A stretch of 64,000 nucleotides of DNA from Acidiphilium sp. C61 (GTDB lineage Bacteria; Pseudomonadota; Alphaproteobacteria; Acetobacterales; Acetobacteraceae), in contig NZ_CACTIA010000005.1 in assembly GCF_902712915.1 (NCBI RefSeq), forward strand, positions 2,516,501 through 2,580,500. The letters are read 5' to 3'. The notes beneath the pieces were generated by a model. The model was not told the DNA's origin. It made no database searches and saw nothing but the letters and a program-made list of their open reading frames with translations. Below, one piece after another: positions 24,020-32,971 of the stretch (positions are counted from its first letter, which is position 1; the number at the start of each line of letters is the position of its first letter). The position numbers were made by a program, and so were the translations under genes.

Positions 24020-26128
24020 ATGTGGACGACAGCCCCGCACCCGAGCCCGGACGCCCCGCCAGATCCCGAGCTTGAGCGGCTGATCGAGCGCGACCGTGCA
24101 TCGCTGCTTTATTCGATGGGCAGCAGCAGCGTCTTCGTCACCATCGCGGTCTCGGCCATCCTGATCATCGTGGTCAGGACGCCGGACGTCGCCATCGGCC
24201 TCTATGAATGGTTCGCCGGCATCCTGCTGGTCTCGGCGGGCCGCTTCGTCGACATTTTCATCCTGTTTCCCCGGCTCCGCCACCAGCCGTTCGACGGGCG
24301 GCGGATGATCCGCCGCTTCGGCATCGGCACGATGACCCTCGCCCTGCTGCTCGGCAGTTTCTCCTGGCTGTTCTTCTGGCGCCTGCCGCCGCTCTCCGAA
24401 GCCTATGCCTTCATGGTCTTCTTCGCCATGGCCGGCGGCAGCGTCACGGTGCTGAGCGCGAGCTTCCGGCTCATCATTGGCTATTGCAGCGCGGTGATGC
24501 TCCCGGGTGTCGCCTTCGTGCTGTTCGTGCGGCCGGACGATGGCGGCAAATTCGCCATTTTCGGGATTTTCGCCTTCTTCGCCTCGTTCTCCTTCGCCCG
24601 GCGCACCTCGCGCACCGTGCTGAACGGGCTGCGTCTCACCCGCTGGAACCAGGTGCTCACCCTGCGGTCGGAACAGGAGCGGCAGACCCTCGAACGGGTC
24701 AGGCTCGACCTTGCCGATGCCAACGCGACGCTGGAGCGCAGAGTGGCGGAGCGGACCTCAGAACTCGCTCACGAGGTGGCCGAGCGCGAACGCTATGCCG
24801 AGGCGCTCCGCCGTCTCGCCTCGAACGATCCGCTGACCGGGCTCTACAACCGCTCCACCTTCAACGGCCGGCTCGCCGCGATGATCGAGGGCGCCCCGCA
24901 ATCCCCGGCGCGGGTCGCGCTGCTCTTCGTCGATCTCGACAATTTCAAGCAGATCAACGACCTGCGCGGCCACGAGATCGGCGATCAGGTGCTCCGCCGC
25001 ACCGCCGCGCGGGTGGCGGACGCGGTGGGCGGCATGGGCGATGTCGCCCGCTGGGGCGGGGATGAATTCCTCGTCGCCCTGCCCGATTGCGATGGCGACA
25101 CGGCACTGCGCCTCGCCGAAAAACTGATCGACGCGATCCGCCCGCCGATCACCGTCGGCACCGATATCTGCCGGATCGAGGCGTCGGTCGGGGTCGCGCT
25201 CTATCCGGACAATGGCGGCTCCGCCGACATCGTCATCCGCGCCGCCGATGTGGCGATGTACGCCGCCAAGCGCGAGGGCAAGAGCCGGGCGAAGCGCTTC
25301 GACCCCGCCCTCGCCGAGGATATGGCGGACCGCTACGACCTGGAGCAGGGGCTGCGGGATGCGATCCGCGAAGACCAGTTCCGCCTCGTCTTCCAGCCGA
25401 TCATCGCCGCGCGCAACAGTGCCTGCACCGCGTTCGAGGCGCTGCTCCGCTGGACCCATCCGGTCCGCGGCCCGATCAGCCCGGCCACCTTCATCCCCAT
25501 CGCCGAGCAGAGCGGGCAGATCCAGCGCATCGGCGGCTGGGTGCTCGAACAGGCCTGCCTCGCCGCCGCCGCCTGGCCCGATCCCTCGATCGCCGTCACC
25601 GTCAACATCTCGGTCGGCCACGTGCTGGTCGGCAACCTCATCGAGGATGTCGAGCACGCGCTCGCGGTCTCCGGCCTGCCGCCCGCGCGCCTGAAGATCG
25701 AGATCACCGAAACCATGTTCCTGCACGACGCCGAACGCTTCGCCCAACTGTTCGACAGCCTGCGCCGCCAGGGGATCGGCATCCTGCTCGACGATTTCGG
25801 CACCGGCTTCTCCTCGCTCTCCTTCCTCGGCAATCTGCCGATCGACGTCATCAAGATCGACCAGTCCTTTGTCCGCGATGCCGGCCGCAACGGCTACGCC
25901 ACGATCGAGGCGATTCTCTCCATCGCCCGGGCACTCGGCTTGCAGGTGACGGCCGAGGGGGTCGAGACCGCGGAACAGAACAGCCACCTGATCGATCTCG
26001 GCGTCGGCTCGCTCCAGGGTTACCTGTACAGCCGGCCGATGCCCGAGGAAGATGTCGCCGGCTGGCTGTGCGCCCGGGCGGATGCGCTGCCGCATCCGTC
26101 GCCCGTCTCCTCCTTCGCCAGCACCTGA
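24020..26128 (+). CDS. Membrane-anchored GGDEF-EAL bifunctional c-di-GMP protein
   Basis: A 702-aa protein: six or so N-terminal membrane helices (about 20-200), a coiled coil (EQERQTLERVRLDLADANATLE, about 215-265, quoted in part), a GGDEF domain (about 270-430) and an EAL domain (about 440-695). The cyclase signature is intact (RWGGDEFLVAL). The upstream inhibitory I-site lacks its Arg (GMGD in place of RxxD), so product inhibition is probably lost. The phosphodiesterase residues are intact (FEALLRW, IEITETM, LDDFGTGFSSL, IKIDQSF, TAEGVET, LQGYLYSRP). I preferred ATG 24020 with AGGAC upstream to a TTG at 23996. Confidence 0.92.
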   Translation: MWTTAPHPSPDAPPDPELERLIERDRASLLYSMGSSSVFVTIAVSAILIIVVRTPDVAIGLYEWFAGILLVSAGRFVDIFILFPRLRHQPFDGRRMIRRFGIGTMTLALLLGSFSWLFFWRLPPLSEAYAFMVFFAMAGGSVTVLSASFRLIIGYCSAVMLPGVAFVLFVRPDDGGKFAIFGIFAFFASFSFARRTSRTVLNGLRLTRWNQVLTLRSEQERQTLERVRLDLADANATLERRVAERTSELAHEVAERERYAEALRRLASNDPLTGLYNRSTFNGRLAAMIEGAPQSPARVALLFVDLDNFKQINDLRGHEIGDQVLRRTAARVADAVGGMGDVARWGGDEFLVALPDCDGDTALRLAEKLIDAIRPPITVGTDICRIEASVGVALYPDNGGSADIVIRAADVAMYAAKREGKSRAKRFDPALAEDMADRYDLEQGLRDAIREDQFRLVFQPIIAARNSACTAFEALLRWTHPVRGPISPATFIPIAEQSGQIQRIGGWVLEQACLAAAAWPDPSIAVTVNISVGHVLVGNLIEDVEHALAVSGLPPARLKIEITETMFLHDAERFAQLFDSLRRQGIGILLDDFGTGFSSLSFLGNLPIDVIKIDQSFVRDAGRNGYATIEAILSIARALGLQVTAEGVETAEQNSHLIDLGVGSLQGYLYSRPMPEEDVAGWLCARADALPHPSPVSSFAST

Positions 26129-26183
26129 CGCGCCGCCCGCCTCAGGTTGCCCGCCTCAGGCTGCCCCCCTCAGGCTGCCCTCC

Positions 26184-26654
26184 TCACGCTGAACGCGACA
26201 CCCCGGACTTGACCCGGCGCAGCGGGATCGAGCTCTCGATCGAGGCGACACCGCGCACCCGCGTCAACTGCCCGACCAGAAATTGCTCGAACGCGGCGAG
26301 GCTCGTCGTCACCACCCGCAGCAGATAGTCGCGGTTGCCCGTCATCAGCCAGCAATCGACCACTTCGGGAAACGAGGCGATGGCCGCCTCGAAGCGCACC
26401 AGCGCGTCATCCACCTGCTTGTCGAGCTTGACCGACACGAACACCGAGACATCGAAGCCAAGCGCCGCCTCGTCGATCATCACGGTATAGCCGCGGATGA
26501 TGCCCTCCCGCTCCAGCCGGCGCACGCGGCGGGCCACCGGCGTCGCACTCAGCCCGACCCGCTCGGCGAGATCGAGCATGGAGATACGCGCATCGCTCCG
26601 AAGGGCGGACAGGATATCCCTATCGAAATCATCGATCGTGCCGGATTTCACCAT
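26184..26654 (-). CDS. Lrp/AsnC-family transcriptional regulator
   Basis: A 156-aa regulator with the AsnC helix-turn-helix (DDFDRDILSALRSDARIS, AERVGLSATPVARRVRRLE) and the RAM domain (VSVFVSVKL, CWLMTGNRDYLLRVVT). The start at 26654 (MVKSGTIDDF) is used; a longer frame from 26714 runs through the operator region. It is divergent from the transketolase-like gene with a strong palindrome between, so it probably controls that gene and itself. The typical effector is an amino acid. Confidence 0.9.
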   Translation of the reverse strand: MVKSGTIDDFDRDILSALRSDARISMLDLAERVGLSATPVARRVRRLEREGIIRGYTVMIDEAALGFDVSVFVSVKLDKQVDDALVRFEAAIASFPEVVDCWLMTGNRDYLLRVVTTSLAAFEQFLVGQLTRVRGVASIESSIPLRRVKSGVSRSA

Positions 26655-26674
26655 GATCGTGTGGCTCCTTGCAG

Positions 26675-26691
26675 AATATCGCCACGATATT
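26675..26691. promoter_or_regulatory. Likely Lrp operator between divergent genes
   Basis: AATATCG-cca-CGATATT is a perfect 7+7 bp inverted repeat 20 nt upstream of the Lrp-type gene and about 85 nt upstream of the transketolase-like gene. Confidence 0.55.
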
Positions 26692-26774
26692 GTCCAATGT
26701 CGCGTGAATCGCAAGGATTCGCTCCACCCGCCTGCCTAGACTCCGAGCACCGCCCTCATGCCGGGAGACCGCGA

Positions 26775-29192
26775 ATGACGCCGCATCTGAAAACCGCCGA
26801 ACAGCGCCTGCTCTGGCTGTCGCACTGGATGATCCACAACGCCAACCATCTCCGGCCGAAGGCGGACGGCATCAAGATCGGCGGGCATCAGGCCTCCTCC
26901 GCCTCGATGGTGAGCATCATGGCGGCGCTCTATTTCACCGCGCTGCGCCCGCAAGACCGCGTCGCGGTCAAGCCGCACGCCGCCCCGGTGTTCCACGCGA
27001 TGCAATACCTGATGGGCAATACCACGCGCGCGCGGCTGGAGACTTTCCGCGGCTTCGGCGGCACCCAGAGCTATCCGAGCCGCACCAAGGACGATGACGA
27101 CGTCGATTTTTCCACCGGCTCGGTCGGGCTCGGCGTCGCCATCACCTCCTTCGCCGCGCTGGTGCAGGACTATATCGCGGCGAAGCAATGGGGGCGGGAT
27201 GTGCGGCGCGGCCGCATGGTCGCGCTGATGGGCGATGCCGAGATCGACGAGGGCAACATCCACGAATGCCTCCAGGAAGGCTGGAAGAACGGGCTGCGCG
27301 ATGTCTGGTGGGTGATCGACTATAACCGCCAGTCGCTCGATGGCGTCGCCCGCGAGGGGCTGTGGCAGCGCATCGAGAAGATCTTCGAGGCGTTCGGCTG
27401 GGATGTGGTGCGGATCAAATACGGCGCGCTGCAGCGCGCGGCCTTCGCCGAGCCGGGCGGGGAGGCGCTGCGAAACTGGATCGATTCCTGCCCCAACCAG
27501 CGCTACGCAGCACTCACCTTCCAGGGCGGCGCCGCCTGGCGCAAGCGCCTGCTCGACGAGCTGGGCGACCAGGGCGCGGTCTCGGCGCTGATCGCCCGGC
27601 GCAGCGATGCCGAGCTGGCCGCGCTGATGGAAAATCTCGGCGGCAACTGCGTGCAGACCATGGCGGATGTTTTCGCCGCCATCGATCATGACCGCCCGAC
27701 CTGCTTCCTCGCCTACACGATCAAGGGCTGGGGCACGCCGATCGCCGGGCACAAGGACAATCACGGCGGGGTGATGACGGTCGAGCAGATGCAGGCCTGG
27801 CAGCGCCACATGGGCGTGGGTCAGGGCGAGGAATGGGAGCGCTTCGCCGCGGTCGCGGATGTGGAGGGCTTCCGCGCCTGGCTCGATGCGGCGCCCTTCT
27901 TCGCCGCCGGCCGCCGCCGGCACGACGATGCGCAACTGCCGGTCCCCGCCCTCGCTTCCCCCGGCGAGCGGGAAATCTCCACCCAGGCCGCCTTCGGCCG
28001 TATCCTCGACGATCTCGCCCGCGGCGACAGCGCGCTCGCCGCGCGCATCCTCACCACCTCGCCCGACGTCACCGGCACCACCTCGCTCGGCCCCTGGGTC
28101 AACCGCCGCCGCCTGTTCGCCCGCGAGGCGATGGCCGATCTTTTCCGCGCCGAGAAAATCCCCTCGACCGCCCGCTGGGATTTCGCCCCTGAGGGCCAGC
28201 ATCTCGAACTCGGCATCGCCGAGACCAACCTGATGCTGCTGCTCGCCGCCGCCGGCCTCGCCCGGTCGCTGTTCGGCCGCCGCCTGATCCCCATCGGCAC
28301 CGTCTACGATCCCTTCATCGCCCGCGGGCTCGATGCGCTGAACTACGCCTGTTACCAGGATGCCCGCTTCCTGCTGGTCGGCACGCCCTCCGGGGTCACC
28401 CTCGCGCCCGAGGGTGGGGCGCACCAGTCGATCGGCACGCCGGCGATCGGCATGACCCAGCCCGGGCTCGCCGCCTTCGAGCCGGCCTTCGCCGATGAAC
28501 TGGCGGCGATCATGGAATGGGCGTTCGACCATCTCCAGCGCGACGCCGCCGATCCGCATACCGATCCGCGCATCGATCCACGCACTGGCCTTGCCGATGC
28601 GGCGGGCGGCTCGGTCTATCTCCGCCTGTCCACCAACCCGGTCGAGCAGCCGGGCCGGCGCGGCACCGCCTGGCGGCAGGGTGCGACCGACGGCGCCTAC
28701 TGGCTGCGCGAGCCGGGGCCGAATGCCGAACTCGTCATCGCCTATCAGGGGGTGGTGGCGCCGGAGGCGATCCGCGCCGCCGGGGCGCTGGCGGAAAGCC
28801 GGCGCGACATCGGCGTGCTCGCCGTCACCTCGGCCGACCGGCTGCATGAAGGCTGGAGCGCATCCCAGCGCGCGCGCTGCCGCGGCGAGGCGGTAACCTC
28901 GCTCGCCGAGCGCCTGCTCGCCCCGCTCCCGCGCGACTGCCGCATCGTCACGGTGATCGACGGCCATCCCGCAACCCTGTCCTGGCTCGGCGGCGTCGCC
29001 GGCCATCCGGTGCTGCCGCTCGGCGTCGAGCGCTTCGGCCAGACCGGCACGATCGCCGATCTCTACCGCGCCAACGGCATCGACGCCGCCTCGATCATCG
29101 AGCGCGTCGGCACCTTCACCAGCGGCCGTCCGGTGCTGGCCTTCCCGGCCCGTCCGCGCGCCCGGTCCGGGGCGGCCGCTCTCGCGGGGTGA
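26775..29192 (+). CDS. Transketolase-like / AceE-like thiamine diphosphate enzyme
   Basis: An 805-aa ThDP enzyme of the transketolase family, organised like homodimeric pyruvate dehydrogenase E1. The ThDP-binding segment is GDAEIDEGNIHE with the later DYNRQSLDGV; GGHQASSASM and FSTGSVGLGVAITSF lie in the N-terminal domain. The pyrimidine-binding part has GQHLELGIAETNLMLLLAA and a C-terminal domain follows. Whether it acts as pyruvate or another 2-oxoacid dehydrogenase E1 or as a transketolase is open; no E2 or E3 gene is nearby. The frame is open far upstream, but ATG 26775 with GGGAGACC before it fits, and residues align from there. Confidence 0.85.
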   Translation: MTPHLKTAEQRLLWLSHWMIHNANHLRPKADGIKIGGHQASSASMVSIMAALYFTALRPQDRVAVKPHAAPVFHAMQYLMGNTTRARLETFRGFGGTQSYPSRTKDDDDVDFSTGSVGLGVAITSFAALVQDYIAAKQWGRDVRRGRMVALMGDAEIDEGNIHECLQEGWKNGLRDVWWVIDYNRQSLDGVAREGLWQRIEKIFEAFGWDVVRIKYGALQRAAFAEPGGEALRNWIDSCPNQRYAALTFQGGAAWRKRLLDELGDQGAVSALIARRSDAELAALMENLGGNCVQTMADVFAAIDHDRPTCFLAYTIKGWGTPIAGHKDNHGGVMTVEQMQAWQRHMGVGQGEEWERFAAVADVEGFRAWLDAAPFFAAGRRRHDDAQLPVPALASPGEREISTQAAFGRILDDLARGDSALAARILTTSPDVTGTTSLGPWVNRRRLFAREAMADLFRAEKIPSTARWDFAPEGQHLELGIAETNLMLLLAAAGLARSLFGRRLIPIGTVYDPFIARGLDALNYACYQDARFLLVGTPSGVTLAPEGGAHQSIGTPAIGMTQPGLAAFEPAFADELAAIMEWAFDHLQRDAADPHTDPRIDPRTGLADAAGGSVYLRLSTNPVEQPGRRGTAWRQGATDGAYWLREPGPNAELVIAYQGVVAPEAIRAAGALAESRRDIGVLAVTSADRLHEGWSASQRARCRGEAVTSLAERLLAPLPRDCRIVTVIDGHPATLSWLGGVAGHPVLPLGVERFGQTGTIADLYRANGIDAASIIERVGTFTSGRPVLAFPARPRARSGAAALAG

Positions 29193-29253
29193 TGCTCGCG
29201 ATCTGATCCCGGCGGGCTTGGCATCGCGCCGCATATCGTCCTACCTGCGGACC

Positions 29254-29357
29254 AGAGCACGTTCCGATCCATCCGGATCGGATGTCGTGCTCTATCTTGT
29301 TGATAATTAGAGCATCTTTATCCGATCAGATGATTCCATCTGATCGGATGATGCTCT
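29254..29357 (-). repeat. Mosaic palindromic repeat, copy E
   Basis: Full copy in reverse orientation: hairpin 2 (29254-29293), linker ATCTTGTTGATAATT, hairpin 1 (29309-29357). It ends CTCTAG, and the next bases complete GGAGG, the ribosome site of the 29371 mini-frame. Confidence 0.92.
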
Positions 29358-29370
29358 AGGAGGACCGACG

Positions 29371-29439
29371 ATGGCAGATTGTGCTGGGCGACGCTCGCAA
29401 GGGCGGCATGATGGCGCGACGCTCGCGTTGACGTCATGA
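29371..29439 (+). CDS. Possible 22-residue leader peptide coupled to the MFS transporter
   Basis: ATG 29371 follows a strong GGAGG (29359-29363) by seven bases. The frame runs 22 codons (MADCAGRRSQ... ending LALTS) and stops at TGA 29437-29439, which overlaps the transporter ATG at 29436 (ATGA). The transporter has no ribosome site of its own, so reinitiation from this frame is a reasonable model. The ribosome site lies directly at the end of repeat copy E. Direct repeat GCGACGCTCGC occurs twice within it. It is too short for any family call. Confidence 0.4.
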   Translation: MADCAGRRSQGRHDGATLALTS

Positions 29440-30635
29440 GCGCGCCGGTGGAAACGGGCCTCGCGCGGCCGCGCCTGCCGCGCGCCATCTGGGCGCTCGG
29501 GTGCGTCAGCCTGCTGATGGATATCTCGTCCGAGATGGTCCACGCGCTGCTGCCGGTTTTCCTCGTCGTCACCCTCGGCGCCGGCACCGAGATGGTCGGC
29601 CTGGTCGAGGGGCTGGGCGAGGGGACGGCCTCGATCGTCAAGATGTTCTCCGGCTGGCTGAGCGACCGGCTCGGCCGGCGCAAGGCGCTGGCCATCGTCG
29701 GCTATGCGATGGGCGCGCTGTCGAAACCCGTCTTCGCGATCGCCCCGGCGGCGGGCTGGGTGCTCGGCGCCCGCGTGTTCGACCGGATCGGCAAGGGCGT
29801 GCGCGGCGCCCCGCGCGATGCGCTTGTGGGCGACCTCGCGCCGCCGGGCATGAGCGGGGCGGCCTTTGGCCTGCGCCAGTCGCTCGACACGGTGGGCGCC
29901 TTCGCCGGCCCGCTGCTCGCGATCGTGCTGATGGCGGCGAGCGGCGACAATATCCGCCTCGTCTTCTGGCTGGCGCTGCCCTTCGGCCTCGCCGCGGTGG
30001 CGCTGCTCGCGGTCGCGGTGCGCGAGCCGCCGCCAAAGCCCGATCGCCCGCCCGTCCGCCTGCCGCTGCGCGCCAGCGAATTCGCATCGCTCGGCCCGCG
30101 CTTCCGCGGCGTCGTGCTGGCCGGCGCGGTGCTGACGCTCGCCCGTTTCGGCGAGGCGTTCCTCGTGCTCCGCGCCCGCAGCCTCGGCCTGCCGCTGGCG
30201 CTCACCCCGGCGGTGCTGGTGGTGATGAACGTGGTCTACGGCCTCGCCGCCTATCCCGCCGGCCGCCTCGCCGACCGGCTGGACCGCCGGGGCGTGCTCG
30301 CCGCCGGGTTCGGCGTGCTGATCCTGGCCGATCTCTGCCTCGGCTTCGCCCCCTCGCTCGTCGTCGGCCTGATCGGCATCGCCCTGTTCGGCCTGCATAT
30401 GGGGCTGACCCAGGGCGTGCTCTCGGCGCTGGTCTCCGATGCCGCGCCGCCCGGCGCGCGCGGCACCGCCTTCGGCGTGTTCCACCTCGCCAGCGGCGTC
30501 GCGCTGCTGGCCGCGAGCCTGATCGCCGGCCTCGCCTGGAGCGTCGCCGGCCCGGCGGCGACGTTCCTGGCCAGCGCCGGCTTCGCCGTGGCCGGCCTCG
30601 CGCTGCTGAGGGCTCCCGCGCGCGACGGCGCGTAA
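29436..30635 (+). CDS. Major facilitator superfamily transporter
   Basis: A 399-aa transporter with 10-12 helices. The conserved loop after helix 2 is present (GWLSDRLGRRKALAIVGY), repeated in the second half as GRLADRLDRRGVL. MDISSEMVHALLP and GKGVRGAPRDALVGD are typical of an MFS subgroup of unknown substrate. The start has no visible ribosome site and overlaps the stop of a leader frame. It is followed by DUF445. Confidence 0.88.
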   Translation: MSAPVETGLARPRLPRAIWALGCVSLLMDISSEMVHALLPVFLVVTLGAGTEMVGLVEGLGEGTASIVKMFSGWLSDRLGRRKALAIVGYAMGALSKPVFAIAPAAGWVLGARVFDRIGKGVRGAPRDALVGDLAPPGMSGAAFGLRQSLDTVGAFAGPLLAIVLMAASGDNIRLVFWLALPFGLAAVALLAVAVREPPPKPDRPPVRLPLRASEFASLGPRFRGVVLAGAVLTLARFGEAFLVLRARSLGLPLALTPAVLVVMNVVYGLAAYPAGRLADRLDRRGVLAAGFGVLILADLCLGFAPSLVVGLIGIALFGLHMGLTQGVLSALVSDAAPPGARGTAFGVFHLASGVALLAASLIAGLAWSVAGPAATFLASAGFAVAGLALLRAPARDGA

Positions 30636-30719
30636 AGCTGAACCCGCGCGCGACTGACCTTGCGCGACCGATCCCGCCGCCGGGTTGCCCCTTGCTGCGG
30701 ATCAGGCCACATCAGCGCA

Positions 30720-31988
30720 ATGACCGTATCCGACCCCGACGCCGCACTCCGCCGCTCGCTCTTCCGGCACCGGGCCTTCGCGACCGGGCTGCTCGCGCTG
30801 ATGGCGGCGCTGATGGCGGTGGGCTACGCAATGCCGCCCGACCCCGCCGCCCTGTTCCTGCGCGATGCCGCCAAGGCCGGGCTGATCGGCGGCCTGGCCG
30901 ACTGGTTCGCCGTCACCGCGCTGTTCCGCCACCCGCTCGGCCTGCCGATCCCGCACACCGCCATCCTGCCGGCGCAGAAGGAGCGGCTCGGCGCCGCCCT
31001 CGGCCGCTTCGTCGCCAACCACGTCTTCACCGGCGCCGATGTGACGCGGTTTCTCGCCGGGCTCGACATCCCCGCCCTGCTCGGCCGCTTCCTCGCCGAT
31101 CCGGCGATGTCGGCGCCGCTCGCCGAAGCCATCGCCGGAGCGCTGCCGCGCCTGCTCGATTCGGTCGAGGACGGCCGCGCGCGGCGCGTGCTCGGCCGGC
31201 TGCTGCCGCGCATGGCGGGCGGGCCGACCGCCGGCCGCCTCGTCGCCCGCGCGCTTGCCTCGCTGGTCGAGAGCGGGCGGCACCAGGAGGTGTTCAGTTT
31301 CACCCTCGGCCAGCTTCGCCTGCTGCTGCAAAGCCGCGAGGCCGAGCTGAAACAGGCGGTGCGCGAGCGCGTCCGCGAGCAGGGCGGCGCGCTGGTCGGC
31401 TGGGCGGTGGGGGCGAACATCGCCGCGCGCGTCGTCACCGCGCTCAACACCGAGCTGGAACGCATCGACCCCGATGGCTCCGAGCTGCGCGCCGCCTTCG
31501 ATGAATGGGTGCGCCGCGAGATCGTCCGCCTCACCGAGGATCCGGAACGCGCCGCCGAACTCGGCGCCGCCCTGCGCGGCGTGGTCGGGCATGAGAGCGT
31601 GCGCGCCTGGGGTGGCGAGCTGTGGGCGCGGCTGCGCGCGGCGATCGCGGCGGACGCCGCACGGCCGGGTGGTCACGCGCAGCTTCTCATCGCCGGCGCC
31701 CTCGCCAATTTCGGCACGCTGCTCGCCGCCGATCCCACCATGCGCGCGCGCATCTCCGCCGGCGCCGGCCTCGTCGTCACCCGGCTGCTGCCCGGCGCGC
31801 AGGCCGAGATCGCCGGCTTCATCGGCCGCGTGGTCGGGAATTGGGATGCCGCGACCATCACCGAGCGGCTCGAACTGCGCGTCGGCAAGGACCTGCAATT
31901 CATCCGCGTCAACGGCACGCTGGTCGGCTTCCTCGCCGGCGGGCTGATCTTCCTTGTCCTGCATTTCGGATTTCACCAGCCGGGGTAA
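30720..31988 (+). CDS. DUF445 family membrane protein (YjiN-like)
   Basis: A 422-aa protein. The N-terminal helix (GLLALMAALMAVGYAMP), the signature GLIGGLADWFAVTALFRHPLGLPIPHTAILPAQK (quoted here as a landmark in parts: GLADWFAVTALFRHP and IPHTAI), and the C-terminal helix (GFLAGGLIFLVLHFG) define DUF445. The middle is helical with many charged residues. Cellular role is unknown in the family. The next gene starts three bases after its stop. Confidence 0.87.
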   Translation: MTVSDPDAALRRSLFRHRAFATGLLALMAALMAVGYAMPPDPAALFLRDAAKAGLIGGLADWFAVTALFRHPLGLPIPHTAILPAQKERLGAALGRFVANHVFTGADVTRFLAGLDIPALLGRFLADPAMSAPLAEAIAGALPRLLDSVEDGRARRVLGRLLPRMAGGPTAGRLVARALASLVESGRHQEVFSFTLGQLRLLLQSREAELKQAVRERVREQGGALVGWAVGANIAARVVTALNTELERIDPDGSELRAAFDEWVRREIVRLTEDPERAAELGAALRGVVGHESVRAWGGELWARLRAAIAADAARPGGHAQLLIAGALANFGTLLAADPTMRARISAGAGLVVTRLLPGAQAEIAGFIGRVVGNWDAATITERLELRVGKDLQFIRVNGTLVGFLAGGLIFLVLHFGFHQPG

Positions 31989-31990
31989 GC

Positions 31991-32971
31991 ATGCACATCC
32001 ACATCCAGGAATTCGCCGACAGCCCCTATCTCAAGCTGACGGCGCCCGAGTTTCACGAGGCCGCCGGCCTCGCCGGCGAGATCGGCGCCGGCCACACCCT
32101 GACCGTGGGCGAGACCGCGGCCGAGTTCGCCGCCGCGGCGCCCGGGATCGAGGCGCTGATCGCCACCCCCGCCGCGATCCGCCGGCTCGATCTCACGCTC
32201 GCGCCGCGCTTGCGGCTGATCCAGTCCACCTCCGCCGGCGTCGACCCGCTCGCCCCGTTCGACATGATCCCCAGCGGGGTGATGCTGCTGAACAATCGCG
32301 GCGTGCACGCCGACCGCGCCGGCGAATTCGCGATCATGGCGATGCTGATGCTGGCGACCCACATGCCCGCCTTCGCGACCGACCAGCGCGCCCATCGCTG
32401 GCAGCGCCGCGCCTCCGGCACGGTGGCCGGCAGGCGCGCGACCATCGTCGGCGTCGGCGGTCTCGGCGGCGGCGCGGCGCGGCGGGCGCGGCAGTTCGGC
32501 ATCCATGTGACCGGTGTGCGCAACGGCACCGCCCCGCACCCCGATTGCGACGCGACCCGCCCGATCGCCGATCTCGACCTGATGCTGCCCAACACCGATT
32601 TCCTGCTCCTCGCCTGTCCGCTCACCGCGGCGACGCGCAACCTGCTCGATGCGCGGCGGCTGGCGCTGCTGCCGCCGCATGCCGGGGTGATCAACATGGG
32701 CCGCGGCGCGCTGGCGGATCAGCCGGCACTCTGTGCGGCGCTGCGCGCGGGGACCATCGCCGGCGCGGTGCTCGACGTCTTCGCCACCGAGCCGGTCCCG
32801 CCGGATGATCCGGTCTGGGACACGCCGAACCTGATCATGACGCCGCATATCTCCTCGGACGATCCGGCCCGCTACAACGCGGCGACGCTGGCCAGCTTCT
32901 TCGCGTCGCTGCGCGCACTCGCCGCCGGCCGCCTCCCGGCCACGCTGGTCGATTTCGCCCGGGGCTATTGA
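31991..32971 (+). CDS. D-2-hydroxyacid dehydrogenase (NAD(P)-dependent)
   Basis: A 326-aa enzyme of the D-isomer-specific 2-hydroxyacid dehydrogenase family, which reduces 2-keto acids. The Rossmann loop reads VGVGGLGGGAARRA, and the active-site residues are visible: Arg in INMGRGALAD, Glu in DVFATEPVP, His in MTPHISSDD. The N-terminal catalytic part has QSTSAGVDPL. Substrate unknown. The 3' end overlaps the convergent yggS gene by seven bases. Confidence 0.87.
   Translation: MHIHIQEFADSPYLKLTAPEFHEAAGLAGEIGAGHTLTVGETAAEFAAAAPGIEALIATPAAIRRLDLTLAPRLRLIQSTSAGVDPLAPFDMIPSGVMLLNNRGVHADRAGEFAIMAMLMLATHMPAFATDQRAHRWQRRASGTVAGRRATIVGVGGLGGGAARRARQFGIHVTGVRNGTAPHPDCDATRPIADLDLMLPNTDFLLLACPLTAATRNLLDARRLALLPPHAGVINMGRGALADQPALCAALRAGTIAGAVLDVFATEPVPPDDPVWDTPNLIMTPHISSDDPARYNAATLASFFASLRALAAGRLPATLVDFARGY

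Noticed and set aside
23921..24283. Acidic 120-residue frame on the minus strand at the start of the GGDEF-EAL gene
   Set aside because: It lies opposite the coding start and has no recognisable features.
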